Made by a program: the position numbers and the translations under genes
The notes under the pieces: generated by a model
What the model was told of the DNA's origin: nothing
Seen by the model: the letters and a program-made list of their open reading frames with translations, nothing else
Database searches by the model: none
In this document: positions 1 to 8,997 of the stretch, piece after piece
How positions within the stretch are numbered: position 1 is the stretch's first letter
How the letters are laid out: every line of letters starts with the position of its first letter
NCBI GenBank assembly: GCA_937950315.1
Contig: CALFDU010000106.1
Coordinates: 1 to 64,000, forward strand
Origin: an uncultured Saprospiraceae bacterium
Lineage (GTDB): Bacteria; Bacteroidota; Bacteroidia; Chitinophagales; Saprospiraceae
Direction of reading: 5' to 3'
DNA length: 64,000 bases

Positions 1-266
1 TAAAGGTTGTTGATTCAAAGCTATAATAAAATTCGTCTATAAGTAGAATTCCCTGATTGTACGGGTGTAAATATATATTAATGATCGGATAACTTTAAAT
101 GTATTAATGTTATCATTTCAGTTATAGAACGGACTATATAAACATAATTATCCTACAAGACAATAAGGTTAAATACCAATACGATTTACTAGTTTGCTAG
201 ACTTAAAATGTCTATCACAAACTTCCTAATCCGTTAGAAAGATTAGATTTATTGATGGATGGTCGG
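1..266. other. Left-edge non-coding stretch
   Basis: AT-rich sequence before the stop codon of the first gene. I see no credible ORF, tRNA or strong hairpin. It is downstream of the minus-strand gene at 267-2045 and may hold the promoter or end of a gene lying off the left edge. Confidence 0.4.
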
Positions 267-2045
267 CTATTGATTCCTAATTTGTAATATTTTGATTTCA
301 ACCCGCTGATTTCTTACTCTACCTGATGTAGTTTCGTTAGAAGCAATAGGTTTTCTTTTGCCATACCCTTTGTGCATGATACGTTTTTGTTCAACACCAC
401 CACTGGTTAAAAATTTAGCGACATTCTCTGCTCTTTTTGAAGAAAGATTATCGCAATATTCGTGAGAAGGAATGTTATTGGTATGCCCACCAATTTCAAT
501 TTCAACAGTTGGATTGTCTCTCATAAATTCAAGAACTTCATAAAGAACATCTTTTGATTTGTCATTAAATTGGGTGCTATCTGCATCAAAGAATAAATTA
601 TTGATTCTAAGTGTTTGTCCAACTTTGATATTTGCAATATCCAGTTCAGGGATGAATTTTTCTTTCGGAATTTCAACTGTTGCAGAAGTTTTGCAACCAT
701 TTTCATCTGTTACTTTGATGATGTGAATTCCGTAATTAAGTTTCTTTGCAGTGAGTCCTTTTTCTTTATTGTCCCATCTTACATTGTATGGTCCAGTTCC
801 TCCTGTTACTGCAATTTCACATTTTCCATCTTTGTTACCAGGTCCAGTGATCCTACTTGTAGATAAAACTTCAACCTTTAACTCTGCAGGTTCTTCTATG
901 GTAAGACTTCGTATTAATTCGTTGTTAAAACCATCAGTAATGGTAACTGTGTAGGTGCCTTTCTTTAAATTCTGAGGATTAGTTCCTTTTACATTGGCTG
1001 GATTCCAAGCATAACTGAGTGGTGCTTGTCCTCCATTTACTTCAAGCATGATTGATCCATCCATGCCGCCAGGGCATGTAATTGGGTTTTCAAGAATCGC
1101 CAATGCATTAATTTCTTCTACTTCAATCGTTTCGGTAGAGATTTTGAAGAGACCAGCATTGTCGGTTCCAATGTACACTGTGTTTTCTTGATCTACTTCA
1201 AGTGCCAAGCACTTTTTGCTTAGCAGACCCAAAGATTTACCATACTCTTCAATTACATTTTTATCAGGATCAAATCTGATTAGCACATCTGAAGCTATAT
1301 AAAGTAGTCCTTCGTTATCAATGACAATATCATTGATATCTCCTTTGTATAATCCATTTTTAAGTGCGGCAGGGTACCATCTATTTCCAGCTGATTCTAT
1401 TTCCCACATCTCTTTATCACTGATCAACCATACAATATCGTAATATTCGGTAATCGCCAGCATTTCCTTGTCTTGCTCAAAGCATTTGCTCCATTTATCC
1501 CGATTTACTCTTATAACACCTCTATCTGTTCCGATCCATAAAATGTTTGAAGAATCGCCATAAACAAAACTTACATTGTTACTCAGGAGTTTGGAATTTT
1601 TAATGGTAAAGTGGCTTTCTAGTTTTTTGGTATCCTGATTAAATACAAATATTCCATCGTTACTTGATACCCATATTTTTCTATCGTACACCTCTATGTC
1701 GGTAATTCTTACAGAGCTTTCCTGAATTTGAAAGATCATATCCTTATTTGCATAGATTGAATTATTTTGGAATCCTGCGTATATGTCCCCATTCTTATCC
1801 TTTTTTACGGCCACCGCATTGTTTACATCGATTTCTTTATTTGAAGATTTGCTAGTTGGGTTATAAGAATAAACTCCAGCCTTACTTGCAATCCATAATT
1901 TGCCGTTTTCTACAAACATGAGGTCAGCAATTTTATCGGAGGAGCTGAATCCTTCAACTCTATTCAATTTTAATTCTGTTTGCGAAAATGCAACAGTTGT
2001 TAAGCAAAGGAGCAATAGTGTTTTTACTGAAAATATAAATTTCAC
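267..2045 (-). CDS. Surface protein: beta-propeller + two SprB-type repeats + OmpA domain
   Basis: 592 aa with an N-terminal signal peptide ending near FSQ (about residue 22). Residues ~35-310 hold repeated blade-like motifs such as LWIGTDRGVIRVN, KIWVSSNDGIFVF and VYIGTDNAGLFKI, typical of two-component-regulator propeller repeats. Two SprB-like Ig repeats follow (about 318-390 and 391-463; CPGGMDGSI, GTYTVTITDG). The C-terminus (about 475-590) is an OmpA peptidoglycan-binding domain with the GGHTNN and LSSKRAENVAKFL motifs. The first codon is GTG. Known for the family: OmpA C-domains tether outer-membrane proteins to peptidoglycan. Inference: an envelope protein with an external or periplasmic propeller; its ligand is unknown. 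It is a single gene, separated by about 135 bp from the next. Confidence 0.8.
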   Translation of the reverse strand: MKFIFSVKTLLLLCLTTVAFSQTELKLNRVEGFSSSDKIADLMFVENGKLWIASKAGVYSYNPTSKSSNKEIDVNNAVAVKKDKNGDIYAGFQNNSIYANKDMIFQIQESSVRITDIEVYDRKIWVSSNDGIFVFNQDTKKLESHFTIKNSKLLSNNVSFVYGDSSNILWIGTDRGVIRVNRDKWSKCFEQDKEMLAITEYYDIVWLISDKEMWEIESAGNRWYPAALKNGLYKGDINDIVIDNEGLLYIASDVLIRFDPDKNVIEEYGKSLGLLSKKCLALEVDQENTVYIGTDNAGLFKISTETIEVEEINALAILENPITCPGGMDGSIMLEVNGGQAPLSYAWNPANVKGTNPQNLKKGTYTVTITDGFNNELIRSLTIEEPAELKVEVLSTSRITGPGNKDGKCEIAVTGGTGPYNVRWDNKEKGLTAKKLNYGIHIIKVTDENGCKTSATVEIPKEKFIPELDIANIKVGQTLRINNLFFDADSTQFNDKSKDVLYEVLEFMRDNPTVEIEIGGHTNNIPSHEYCDNLSSKRAENVAKFLTSGGVEQKRIMHKGYGKRKPIASNETTSGRVRNQRVEIKILQIRNQ

Positions 2046-2181
2046 TTATTAGGACATTTAGGATGAACAATAAATATAGTACGTAAGAAATTGAAGAAAG
2101 GTTGCCTTAATTTAAAGGGTAGCCCGAATTTAAAACTTATTTAAGATAATTGCAGGGTATAACTTAAAAAAGGATAACATC

Positions 2182-2820
2182 TTACTTTCTTAACCAACCC
2201 GCAACATCCTGATCAGCGATGTTGTAATAATCACCATAATTTTGAAGCCTATACGTGGCCCTGGTACTTTTGGCAACATTCTGTTGTATTAGTTCAACAA
2301 AATCAGTACCAACTTGACTAATTATACCCACATGACCAAAAGGATTATCGCTGTTGCCCTTAAAAACAAGAAGATCTCCTTTTTGTGGCTTTACTACACC
2401 TCCGTTTGGGTGTTGGTAAAGTCCTCGATCTCTGTTGTAGCCATGCCCTTTCAAATTATAGTTGTATAATTCAGTTGCATGCCCATAGCTATTGGGCATT
2501 TTATGATTATAGTGTTCGTAATAGTAGCGTTTTACAAATTCTACACATTGGTATTTTAACCCAAGATTATAGCCATCTGATGTAACATTTCGGCCATTTA
2601 CATTGGAAATCGGTCCATTGAAATATACTTCAACACCATCCAGCTGGTCCATGATTGTACCTACTTTGGTATTGTCATAAAAGTCAATGGATTTCCTCCC
2701 TTTTTTACTCTTATTAACTGTTGTTGCTGTATTTTTTTTGTCCTTTTTTAACACAGGTAGATATCCATCCAAGTTACAGTGGAAAACAGAACAAAAAATC
2801 ATTAAGAAAAGCAACCTCAT
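2182..2820 (-). CDS. CHAP-domain cell-wall hydrolase, probable lipoprotein or secreted
   Basis: 212 aa. A short hydrophobic N-terminus with a Cys at residue 15 (SVFHC) could be a lipobox, though an imperfect one. The CHAP domain spans about 55-212: catalytic Cys92 in YQCVEFVKRYY, His163 in FGHVGIIS and Asn181 in LIQQN form the expected Cys-His-Asn set. Such enzymes cut peptidoglycan amide bonds (amidase or endopeptidase); the exact bond cannot be told. It stands alone, with its own -7 box just upstream. Confidence 0.8.
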   Translation of the reverse strand: MRLLFLMIFCSVFHCNLDGYLPVLKKDKKNTATTVNKSKKGRKSIDFYDNTKVGTIMDQLDGVEVYFNGPISNVNGRNVTSDGYNLGLKYQCVEFVKRYYYEHYNHKMPNSYGHATELYNYNLKGHGYNRDRGLYQHPNGGVVKPQKGDLLVFKGNSDNPFGHVGIISQVGTDFVELIQQNVAKSTRATYRLQNYGDYYNIADQDVAGWLRK

Positions 2821-2836
2821 TGTCTATATTTTAGGC

Positions 2837-2844
2837 CAAAAGTA
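2837..2844 (-). promoter_or_regulatory. Bacteroidota -7 promoter element for the CHAP gene
   Basis: Perfect TAnnTTTG match (TACTTTTG on the minus strand), 17 bp before the ATG at 2820, implying a short leader of about 11 nt. No clear -33 TTTG at the usual spacing was found. Confidence 0.5.
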
Positions 2845-2948
2845 AGTATATATATACAAATAATTAATATATCATCTGACAAACTCTAATTTAAGATTAA
2901 TAACGATGCAATGTTATTTGTATCTTGTGTCTGTAAAATATTTAACAA

Positions 2949-4286
2949 ATGTTTGATAGCTTAAGTGATAAACTCGACCAGGCCTTTAAAGGCTTGACCG
3001 GAGATGGGAAATTAACAGAGATTAATGTAGCCCAATCGATCAAGGAGATTCGTAGAGCCTTAGTGGGAGCCGATGTAAATTATAAAATAGCAAAGGAGTT
3101 CACAGATAATATAAAGACGCAAGCGCTAGGTACAAAAAATGTACTTTCTGCGGTGAAGCCTGGTGAAATGATGGTGAAAATCGTCATGGATGAAATGGTC
3201 GAATTGATGGGAGGACAATCTGTAGGGATAAATGCTGTTGGAAAGCCTGCTGTTATACTCATCGCAGGACTACAAGGATCTGGTAAAACAACCTTTACTG
3301 GTAAGTTGGCCAAGTATCTCAAAGACAAGAAGAGGTTGAAGGTAATGGTTGTAGCTTGTGATGTATACAGGCCAGCAGCAATCAATCAACTTGGAGTCGT
3401 AGCGGAACAAGTAGGTGCAAGCATTTACAAAGACACAGAAAATAAAAATCCTGTTGAGATAGCCTTACTCGGTATAGCAGAAGCCAAAAACCAGAATTGT
3501 AACGTTGTGATTGTAGATACCGCAGGTCGTCTTGCTGTAGATGAGCAGATGATGAACGAGATATCTGATATCAAGGAATCTATCTCTCCCAACGAGACTT
3601 TGTTTGTTGTTGATTCCATGACTGGGCAAGATGCCGTAAATACTGCTGCTGCCTTTAATGAAAAGATAAATTATGATGGTGTTGTATTGACCAAGCTTGA
3701 TGGTGATACAAGAGGGGGAGCAGCTTTATCAGTAAAGTATACTGTTGGCAAACCTATCAAGTTTATTTCTAATGGGGAAAAGATGGAAGACATGGAAGTC
3801 TTTCACCCAGAAAGAATGGCCCAGCGTATACTTGGTATGGGAGATATCGTCACTTTTGTCGAAAAAGCACAAGAGCAGTTTGATGAAAAGGAGGCGAAGA
3901 GAATTGAGAAAAAAATCAAAAAGAATAAATTCGATTTTGATGATTTCTTAGGTCAATTGAATCAGATTAAAAAGATGGGTGATCTGAAATCATTGATGGG
4001 AATGATCCCTGGTATGAGTAAGATGACCAAAAACCTAGATATTGATGATAAGGCATTTGGCAAAGTTGAAGCAATTATTACTTCAATGACTCCTGATGAA
4101 AGAGGAAATCCAGAGCTTCTAAACATGAGCCGAAAGCGTCGAATTGCACGAGGTTGCGGCCATAATATCCACGAGATCAATATGTTTATCAAGCAGTTCA
4201 ATCAGATGCGTAAGATGATGCATCAGATGAGTAAGAATCCTGCAGCCATGCAAAACATGATGAAGAACATGCAGAATATGAAATAG
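2949..4286 (+). CDS. ffh: Signal recognition particle protein Ffh (SRP54)
   Basis: 445 aa, the usual length. It is the GTPase that binds 4.5S RNA and signal peptides and delivers ribosomes to FtsY at the inner membrane. N domain at 1-90; G domain with P-loop GLQGSGKTT (107-115), DTAGR (190-194) and TKLD (248-251); methionine-rich M domain from about 330 with the RNA-binding SRKRRIARG segment (394-402) and Met clusters to the C-terminus. It ends 3 bp from the convergent yggS gene with no terminator visible between them. Confidence 0.97.
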   Translation: MFDSLSDKLDQAFKGLTGDGKLTEINVAQSIKEIRRALVGADVNYKIAKEFTDNIKTQALGTKNVLSAVKPGEMMVKIVMDEMVELMGGQSVGINAVGKPAVILIAGLQGSGKTTFTGKLAKYLKDKKRLKVMVVACDVYRPAAINQLGVVAEQVGASIYKDTENKNPVEIALLGIAEAKNQNCNVVIVDTAGRLAVDEQMMNEISDIKESISPNETLFVVDSMTGQDAVNTAAAFNEKINYDGVVLTKLDGDTRGGAALSVKYTVGKPIKFISNGEKMEDMEVFHPERMAQRILGMGDIVTFVEKAQEQFDEKEAKRIEKKIKKNKFDFDDFLGQLNQIKKMGDLKSLMGMIPGMSKMTKNLDIDDKAFGKVEAIITSMTPDERGNPELLNMSRKRRIARGCGHNIHEINMFIKQFNQMRKMMHQMSKNPAAMQNMMKNMQNMK

Positions 4287-4289
4287 TTT

Positions 4290-4928
4290 TTATCGGAAAA
4301 GTAAAGAACCGATTCTGACCATATTGGATCCATTTTCAATCGCCAATTCGAAATCTCCTGACATACCCATAGATTTAATTGAAAAGTCAGGTCCTTGAAA
4401 ATGCTGCATTTTAAGTCGATCAAAAATCTGTATCAGATTCTGAAATTCATGGCGATTGATTTCATCATCATTGGTGAATGTTCCCATTGCCATCAAGCCT
4501 TTTACCTGTATGTTGTTCATGGATTTGGTGGCTTCAATGACAGCTGTATCTTCATTTGGGTTTAACCCAAATTTAGATTCTTCTCTTGCTACTTTATATT
4601 GCAAAAGTATGTTGGTAATAACACCTTTGTCTTTGCTTATTTGATTGACTTTTTCCAAAAGCTTTAGGCTATCGATGGAATGAATCAAATGTACATAAGG
4701 AATAAGAAATTTTACTTTATTGGTTTGTAGATGGCCAATCAGGTGCCAATGAATATCATCAGGAAGAAGTTCTTTCTTTTCCATCCATTCTTGAACACGA
4801 TTTTCTCCAAAGTGCCGCTGACCTTGATCATATAATTCCATGATCTCATCAACTGATCTTGTTTTAGAAACTGCGACTAGTTCTACGTTATTGTCTTGAC
4901 AAAATGTTCTGAGTGAGGTAAAATCCAT
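4290..4928 (-). CDS. YggS/PROSC family PLP-homeostasis protein
   Basis: 212 aa single-domain alanine-racemase-fold protein. The PLP lysine is Lys22 (VAVSKTRSVDEI); HLIGHLQTNK (62-71) and the C-terminal GMSGDFELAIENG...VRIGSLLFR signature are both present. The family buffers pyridoxal phosphate and affects amino-acid pools rather than catalysing a known reaction. It is convergent with ffh, and the following kinase gene (32 bp upstream) may share the transcript. Confidence 0.92.
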   Translation of the reverse strand: MDFTSLRTFCQDNNVELVAVSKTRSVDEIMELYDQGQRHFGENRVQEWMEKKELLPDDIHWHLIGHLQTNKVKFLIPYVHLIHSIDSLKLLEKVNQISKDKGVITNILLQYKVAREESKFGLNPNEDTAVIEATKSMNNIQVKGLMAMGTFTNDDEINRHEFQNLIQIFDRLKMQHFQGPDFSIKSMGMSGDFELAIENGSNMVRIGSLLFR

Positions 4929-4960
4929 ACTAGAAAAACAAAACTGAAGTGTAAAAGTTG

Positions 4961-5611
4961 TTAAAACAATCCGTGTAATTCGGCATCAACACTTTCTATG
5001 ATTGAGCCAAAGTCTTCAGGTCTGTTTTTAAAATCTATATCATCAACATCAATGACCAACAACTTTCCTTTATCGTATCTCTCGATCCAGCTCGTATATT
5101 TTTTATTTAGTCGCTTAAGGTATTCTAAACTGATACTTCCTTCGTAGTCTCTTCCTCTTTTATCAATATGGTTGACAAGGGTCGGAATTCCAGCTTTTAA
5201 GTAAATCAATAAATCTGGGGGATTCACTTGTGAAGACATCAATCTAAATAGCTCGGTATAGTTTTCGAAATCTCTTTTTTCCATAAGACCAAGTTCATGA
5301 AGATTGGGCGCAAATATATTGGCATCTTCATAAATGGTTCTATCTTGAATAACAGTTTTATCTCCTTTCTGAATATTGAGGATCTGCTGATATCTAGAGT
5401 TCAGAAAATAGATTTGAAGATTGAATGACCAACGCTTCATATCGTTGTAGAAATCACTCAAATATGGATTGTGCGAAGTGTCTTCATAATGAACATGCCA
5501 TCCATAATGCTCTGACAGCATTTCGGACAAAGTAGTTTTTCCAGCGCCAATATTACCTGAAACGGCTATATGACGTAGTTTGTTCTGATTTGGTTGGTCT
5601 GTTTCGGGCAT
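4961..5611 (-). CDS. Deoxynucleoside kinase
   Basis: About 216 aa from the ATG at 5611; the ORF could extend to 5647, but relatives have only a short tail before the P-loop. P-loop GNIGAGKTTL lies about 20 residues in; the VIQDRTIYED motif corresponds to the DRS motif of the dCK/dGK family and KRGRDYE is the arginine-rich lid. It phosphorylates deoxynucleosides for salvage; the preferred base is not predictable by eye. Probably co-transcribed with yggS. Confidence 0.88.
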   Translation of the reverse strand: MPETDQPNQNKLRHIAVSGNIGAGKTTLSEMLSEHYGWHVHYEDTSHNPYLSDFYNDMKRWSFNLQIYFLNSRYQQILNIQKGDKTVIQDRTIYEDANIFAPNLHELGLMEKRDFENYTELFRLMSSQVNPPDLLIYLKAGIPTLVNHIDKRGRDYEGSISLEYLKRLNKKYTSWIERYDKGKLLVIDVDDIDFKNRPEDFGSIIESVDAELHGLF

Positions 5612-5756
5612 TATTTTGAGTTCAGAGACCCGAAAATACAATTTCATTTCAAATATGAACCAAAATTGCTGCTTGATTTCAATTTGTTTGTATTGAATAC
5701 ATTTTTTTTCTCATATGACGTTATTTCTTAAGTATTTTGCCGTCATAATAAATGAA

Positions 5757-6677
5757 ATGACAAAATTAAGAAGATCGCATCACGGAGGAGACAAAGGAGA
5801 CAGCTGGTTTGGTAAAGTAGTCAAACTAACAATCTTACTTTTCGCCCTCATAATTGGAGGTTTCGTCACCCTTTTAGATATGGACAAAAAGGCAGAAGGA
5901 TCCAGTTCAGGACAAAGCCATCAACAAAACAGTTCGTTCGAAGGAAATCTTACACCGGCTTACGACAGGGAATATTTACCTGTATCTAGTAATAAGGAGA
6001 TTGTACATCACGATTATTATTCCCTAGCGTACAATGAAAAATACGAGCAAGCTGACTGGGTAGCTTATGAACTGACAAAGGAATCTCTTCAAGCTAAAAA
6101 TGTACCTAGAGCCAAAAGGTTTAATGTCGATCCTAAAGTGAGAACCAAGTCTGCAAAGCACAGCGACTATACGCATTCAGGTTACACCCGAGGACACATG
6201 GCGCCTGCTGGAGATATGGCTTTCAATAGTGATGCCATGAAGCAGTGTTTTTATATGAGTAATATGAGTCCACAATTAAGAGAATGCAACAATGGAATCT
6301 GGAAAGAGCTGGAAGAAACAGTACGAGATTGGGCTTACGATAAAGGTTCTGTATACATAACTACTGGTCCGTTGTTTTACGACAATGGAACACCAACGAT
6401 CGGAGACAACGATGTTGCCATCCCTGATGCATTTTACAAAATCATTCTTCAAAAGAATACCGTAAAATCGGTCAGCTTTATCATTCCAAATGCCCTTAGC
6501 AACAAGCATTTAAAAGAATACGAAGTATCAATTAATGAGTTGGAAAAACAAACTGGTATCGATTTTTTTCCTAACCTACTTGATGAACTAGCAGAGGATA
6601 AAATGGAAATAAAATATTGGCCCATAAGTGATAAAAAATATAACCAACGAGTTAATAATTGGAATAAACAAAAATAA
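5757..6677 (+). CDS. DNA/RNA non-specific endonuclease, membrane-anchored or secreted
   Basis: 306 aa from the ATG at 5757 (the ORF opens at 5715, but the extra 14 residues precede an ordinary N-terminus). One transmembrane or uncleaved signal segment follows a basic start (KLTILLFALIIGGFVTLL), then a low-complexity Ser/Gln linker and a beta-beta-alpha-metal nuclease domain with YTRGHMAPAGDM (the DRGH motif, catalytic His), MSNMSPQ and the metal-binding NNGIWKELE helix. NucA/EndoG-type enzymes hydrolyse DNA and RNA with Mg2+. Inference: an extracytoplasmic nuclease for nutrient or DNA turnover. The HerA-like gene starts 5 bp downstream, so they are probably co-transcribed. Confidence 0.9.
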   Translation: MTKLRRSHHGGDKGDSWFGKVVKLTILLFALIIGGFVTLLDMDKKAEGSSSGQSHQQNSSFEGNLTPAYDREYLPVSSNKEIVHHDYYSLAYNEKYEQADWVAYELTKESLQAKNVPRAKRFNVDPKVRTKSAKHSDYTHSGYTRGHMAPAGDMAFNSDAMKQCFYMSNMSPQLRECNNGIWKELEETVRDWAYDKGSVYITTGPLFYDNGTPTIGDNDVAIPDAFYKIILQKNTVKSVSFIIPNALSNKHLKEYEVSINELEKQTGIDFFPNLLDELAEDKMEIKYWPISDKKYNQRVNNWNKQK

Positions 6678-6682
6678 TAACA

Positions 6683-8269
6683 ATGTCGAAAGAGAATTTT
6701 CTAAACCAGATTAAGGAAGGTTATTCCTTTGAAGGAAAATCTATCCAATTAGGCGCAGCCATGTACCAAGGAGAGGTCCAAACCAACAATTTTGTAGACT
6801 TACCTTTGAAGATGTTTAATAGACACGGATTGATTGCAGGCGCCACTGGTACAGGTAAGACTAAAACGGTTCAAGTAATCGCAGAACAATTGTCTGGTGC
6901 AGGTGTGCCTTGCATGTTGATTGATATAAAAGGTGATTTAAGTGGTGTGGCTATGCCAGGAGAGGAAAAAGATTTTATCAAGGAAAGACATGATAAAATT
7001 GGATTTGGTTGGCAGGCAGGTGCTTCTCCAGTTGAATTGATGAGCATCTCAGGAATCAAGGGAGTGAGGATGAGAGCAACAGTGCATGAATTTGGTCCTA
7101 TCTTGTTTTCCAAAATTTTAGGCCTTAACGATACTCAAACAGGAATTTTTTCAGTGTTGTTTAAGTATTGTGATGATAATGATATGAAGCTGGTCGATCT
7201 TACTGATGTAAAAGAAACTGTGAAGTTTGCAATGTCAGATGAAGGGAATGCTGAATTGGAAAAAGAATATGGGAAGATATCATCTGCATCACTAGGAGTA
7301 ATACTTAGAGAGATTGCTTCTTTGGAGGAGCAAGGGGCGAGTGTGTTTTTTGGAGAAACATCGTTTGATGTGCAGGACCTAATGAGAACAGATCGATATG
7401 GAAAGGCAATGATCAATATCCTTCGAGTAATGGACATCCAATCTAAGCCTAAGTTCTTTGCTACGTTTATGATGCAGTTGCTTGCAGAGATTTATGAGAC
7501 ACTGCCAGAAGAAGGTGATCTTGAGAAACCAAAGTTTGTCATGTTTATCGATGAAGCTCACTTGTTGTTTGATAGCGATGCACCAAAAGTGTTGGTCGAG
7601 CAACTCGAAGTGATGGTGAGATTGATTAGATCTAAAGGTGTCGGTATATATTTTATCACTCAGAATCCAGCAGATATTGATGATGAAGTATTGGGGCAAT
7701 TGGGGCTAAAAGTGCAGCATGCTTTAAGAGCATTTACAGCCAAGGATAGAAAAGCGATCAAAGCCGCTGCCCAGAATTATCCAATTACTGATCACTATGA
7801 AGTTGAAGAATTAATCACAAGTTTAGGAATAGGAGAGGCCTTGGTCACTACCTTAAATGAAAAAGGAATTCCTACTCCGCTTGTTCATACTTTCTTAAGA
7901 GCACCACAATCAAGAATGGATGTTCTTTCAGATGCTGAGGTTGATGAGTTGATGTCATTCTCAGGTTTGGCTAGCAAATATGAAAAAGATATTGATCCAG
8001 AAAGTGCTGGCGAAATATTGAAGGCAAAGCGTGAAGCTTACGCAAATAAAGCTACAGAAGAAGCAGAAATGAAAGAACGAGAAAAGATAGCTAAAGAAGA
8101 AGAAAAGGCGGCAGCAACCAGAGCAAAAGCGATTCAGAAGGAAGAAGAGAAGGCTGCAAAAGAAAAGAGCAAAGTTGTCGGTACTGTTGGAAAAGAAGTT
8201 GGGAATATGTTAATCGGTGCTGGTTTAAGAGCTTTGGGTATCAAAACTAGAAGAAGAAAATTTTTCTAG
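6683..8269 (+). CDS. HerA-like ATPase, DUF853 family
   Basis: 528 aa. Walker A GATGTGKTKTV (53-63), Walker B FVMFIDEAHLLFD near 290 and QNPADIDDEVLGQLG (the arginine-finger region of this family). The C-terminal ~90 residues are a charged Lys/Glu/Ala coiled coil ending in a basic RRRKFF tail. The family (YjgR in E. coli) is related to HerA/FtsK translocases; its cellular role is unknown. It sits 5 bp after a nuclease gene, and HerA proteins elsewhere work with NurA nucleases, but the upstream nuclease is an extracytoplasmic type, so partnership is doubtful. Confidence 0.9.
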   Translation: MSKENFLNQIKEGYSFEGKSIQLGAAMYQGEVQTNNFVDLPLKMFNRHGLIAGATGTGKTKTVQVIAEQLSGAGVPCMLIDIKGDLSGVAMPGEEKDFIKERHDKIGFGWQAGASPVELMSISGIKGVRMRATVHEFGPILFSKILGLNDTQTGIFSVLFKYCDDNDMKLVDLTDVKETVKFAMSDEGNAELEKEYGKISSASLGVILREIASLEEQGASVFFGETSFDVQDLMRTDRYGKAMINILRVMDIQSKPKFFATFMMQLLAEIYETLPEEGDLEKPKFVMFIDEAHLLFDSDAPKVLVEQLEVMVRLIRSKGVGIYFITQNPADIDDEVLGQLGLKVQHALRAFTAKDRKAIKAAAQNYPITDHYEVEELITSLGIGEALVTTLNEKGIPTPLVHTFLRAPQSRMDVLSDAEVDELMSFSGLASKYEKDIDPESAGEILKAKREAYANKATEEAEMKEREKIAKEEEKAAATRAKAIQKEEEKAAKEKSKVVGTVGKEVGNMLIGAGLRALGIKTRRRKFF

Positions 8270-8287
8270 TTTTGATAGATAGAAATA

Positions 8288-8321
8288 AAAAAGGGAAGCT
8301 GATTGATTAGCTTCCCTTTTT
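8288..8321. terminator. Bidirectional rho-independent terminator
   Basis: Stem of GGGAAGCT and AGCTTCCC around an 8-nt loop, flanked by an A-run on the left and a T-run on the right. It serves both the HerA-like gene (plus) and the thioredoxin gene (minus). Confidence 0.9.
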
Positions 8322-8325
8322 TTAT

Positions 8326-8883
8326 TTATTTACCTCCTGAATTATCGACAGGTGTTAATGTTCTTGGTGTGGGCTTGAATTCACGAGTGAATTTTGGCCA
8401 TGGTACTCTTTTGAAATAATCTTCTGCAAAAAACTTCATGATCATTTCAAAAGTTCGAGCATCTTGGTAACCCGGAATGGGTTGGATGATTTTGGAGTCT
8501 TCGTCCAAAAAGACAACGGTAGGAAAACTTAATTTACCTGCCATCAATTCCGCTGCGAGTTCATGATAACCGCTTTTCCCTTTTTTGATGTATTTATATT
8601 CCTTACCCATATACGTGATGCTTTCTTTTCTTTCTGCATCAAACTTGACAGGGTAGTAGTTTTCATTAAGATAATCTGCAATGATGTCAGTATCAAAGGT
8701 GTTTTTATCCATTTTCTTACACCAACCACACCATTCCGTATAAAATTCGATAACAATTTTTCTTTGCTCAATCTCATTTTGTTCCATAGCTTCCTCCCAA
8801 GTAAGCCAATTGACTTGCTTCTGAGAATAGCTTGAAGAAACTATCAAACAGAGAAAAGAAATAACTATGAGTGTTTTATACAT
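8326..8883 (-). CDS. Secreted thioredoxin-fold protein
   Basis: 185 aa from the ATG at 8883; the longer ORF to 8943 adds a poor N-terminus, while Met at 8883 opens a clean signal peptide (MYKTLIVISFLCLIVSSSYSQ). The thioredoxin fold carries the redox pair CGWCKK (Cys52/Cys55) and a cis-Pro loop LSFPTVVFL. The first half resembles the thioredoxin_7/DUF255-like group common in Bacteroidota. It likely acts as a periplasmic disulfide reductase or isomerase; the substrate is unknown. It lies 114 bp after ribD in the same direction. Confidence 0.85.
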   Translation of the reverse strand: MYKTLIVISFLCLIVSSSYSQKQVNWLTWEEAMEQNEIEQRKIVIEFYTEWCGWCKKMDKNTFDTDIIADYLNENYYPVKFDAERKESITYMGKEYKYIKKGKSGYHELAAELMAGKLSFPTVVFLDEDSKIIQPIPGYQDARTFEMIMKFFAEDYFKRVPWPKFTREFKPTPRTLTPVDNSGGK

Positions 8884-8997
8884 GTAAGGCCAATTATATA
8901 TACTTAATTGCTTCCGACAACAAATTAACAATAAGTAATCCATTTTTGCAAAGGTTGTCAGGCATCCATTATACCTTTTAAAATTTCTTTAACTCTT

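Noticed and set aside
6683-8269. HerA-nuclease pair as a NurA-HerA type defence or repair system
   Set aside because: The neighbouring nuclease is a membrane-anchored beta-beta-alpha-metal enzyme outside the cytoplasm, not NurA, and no other defence gene is close.
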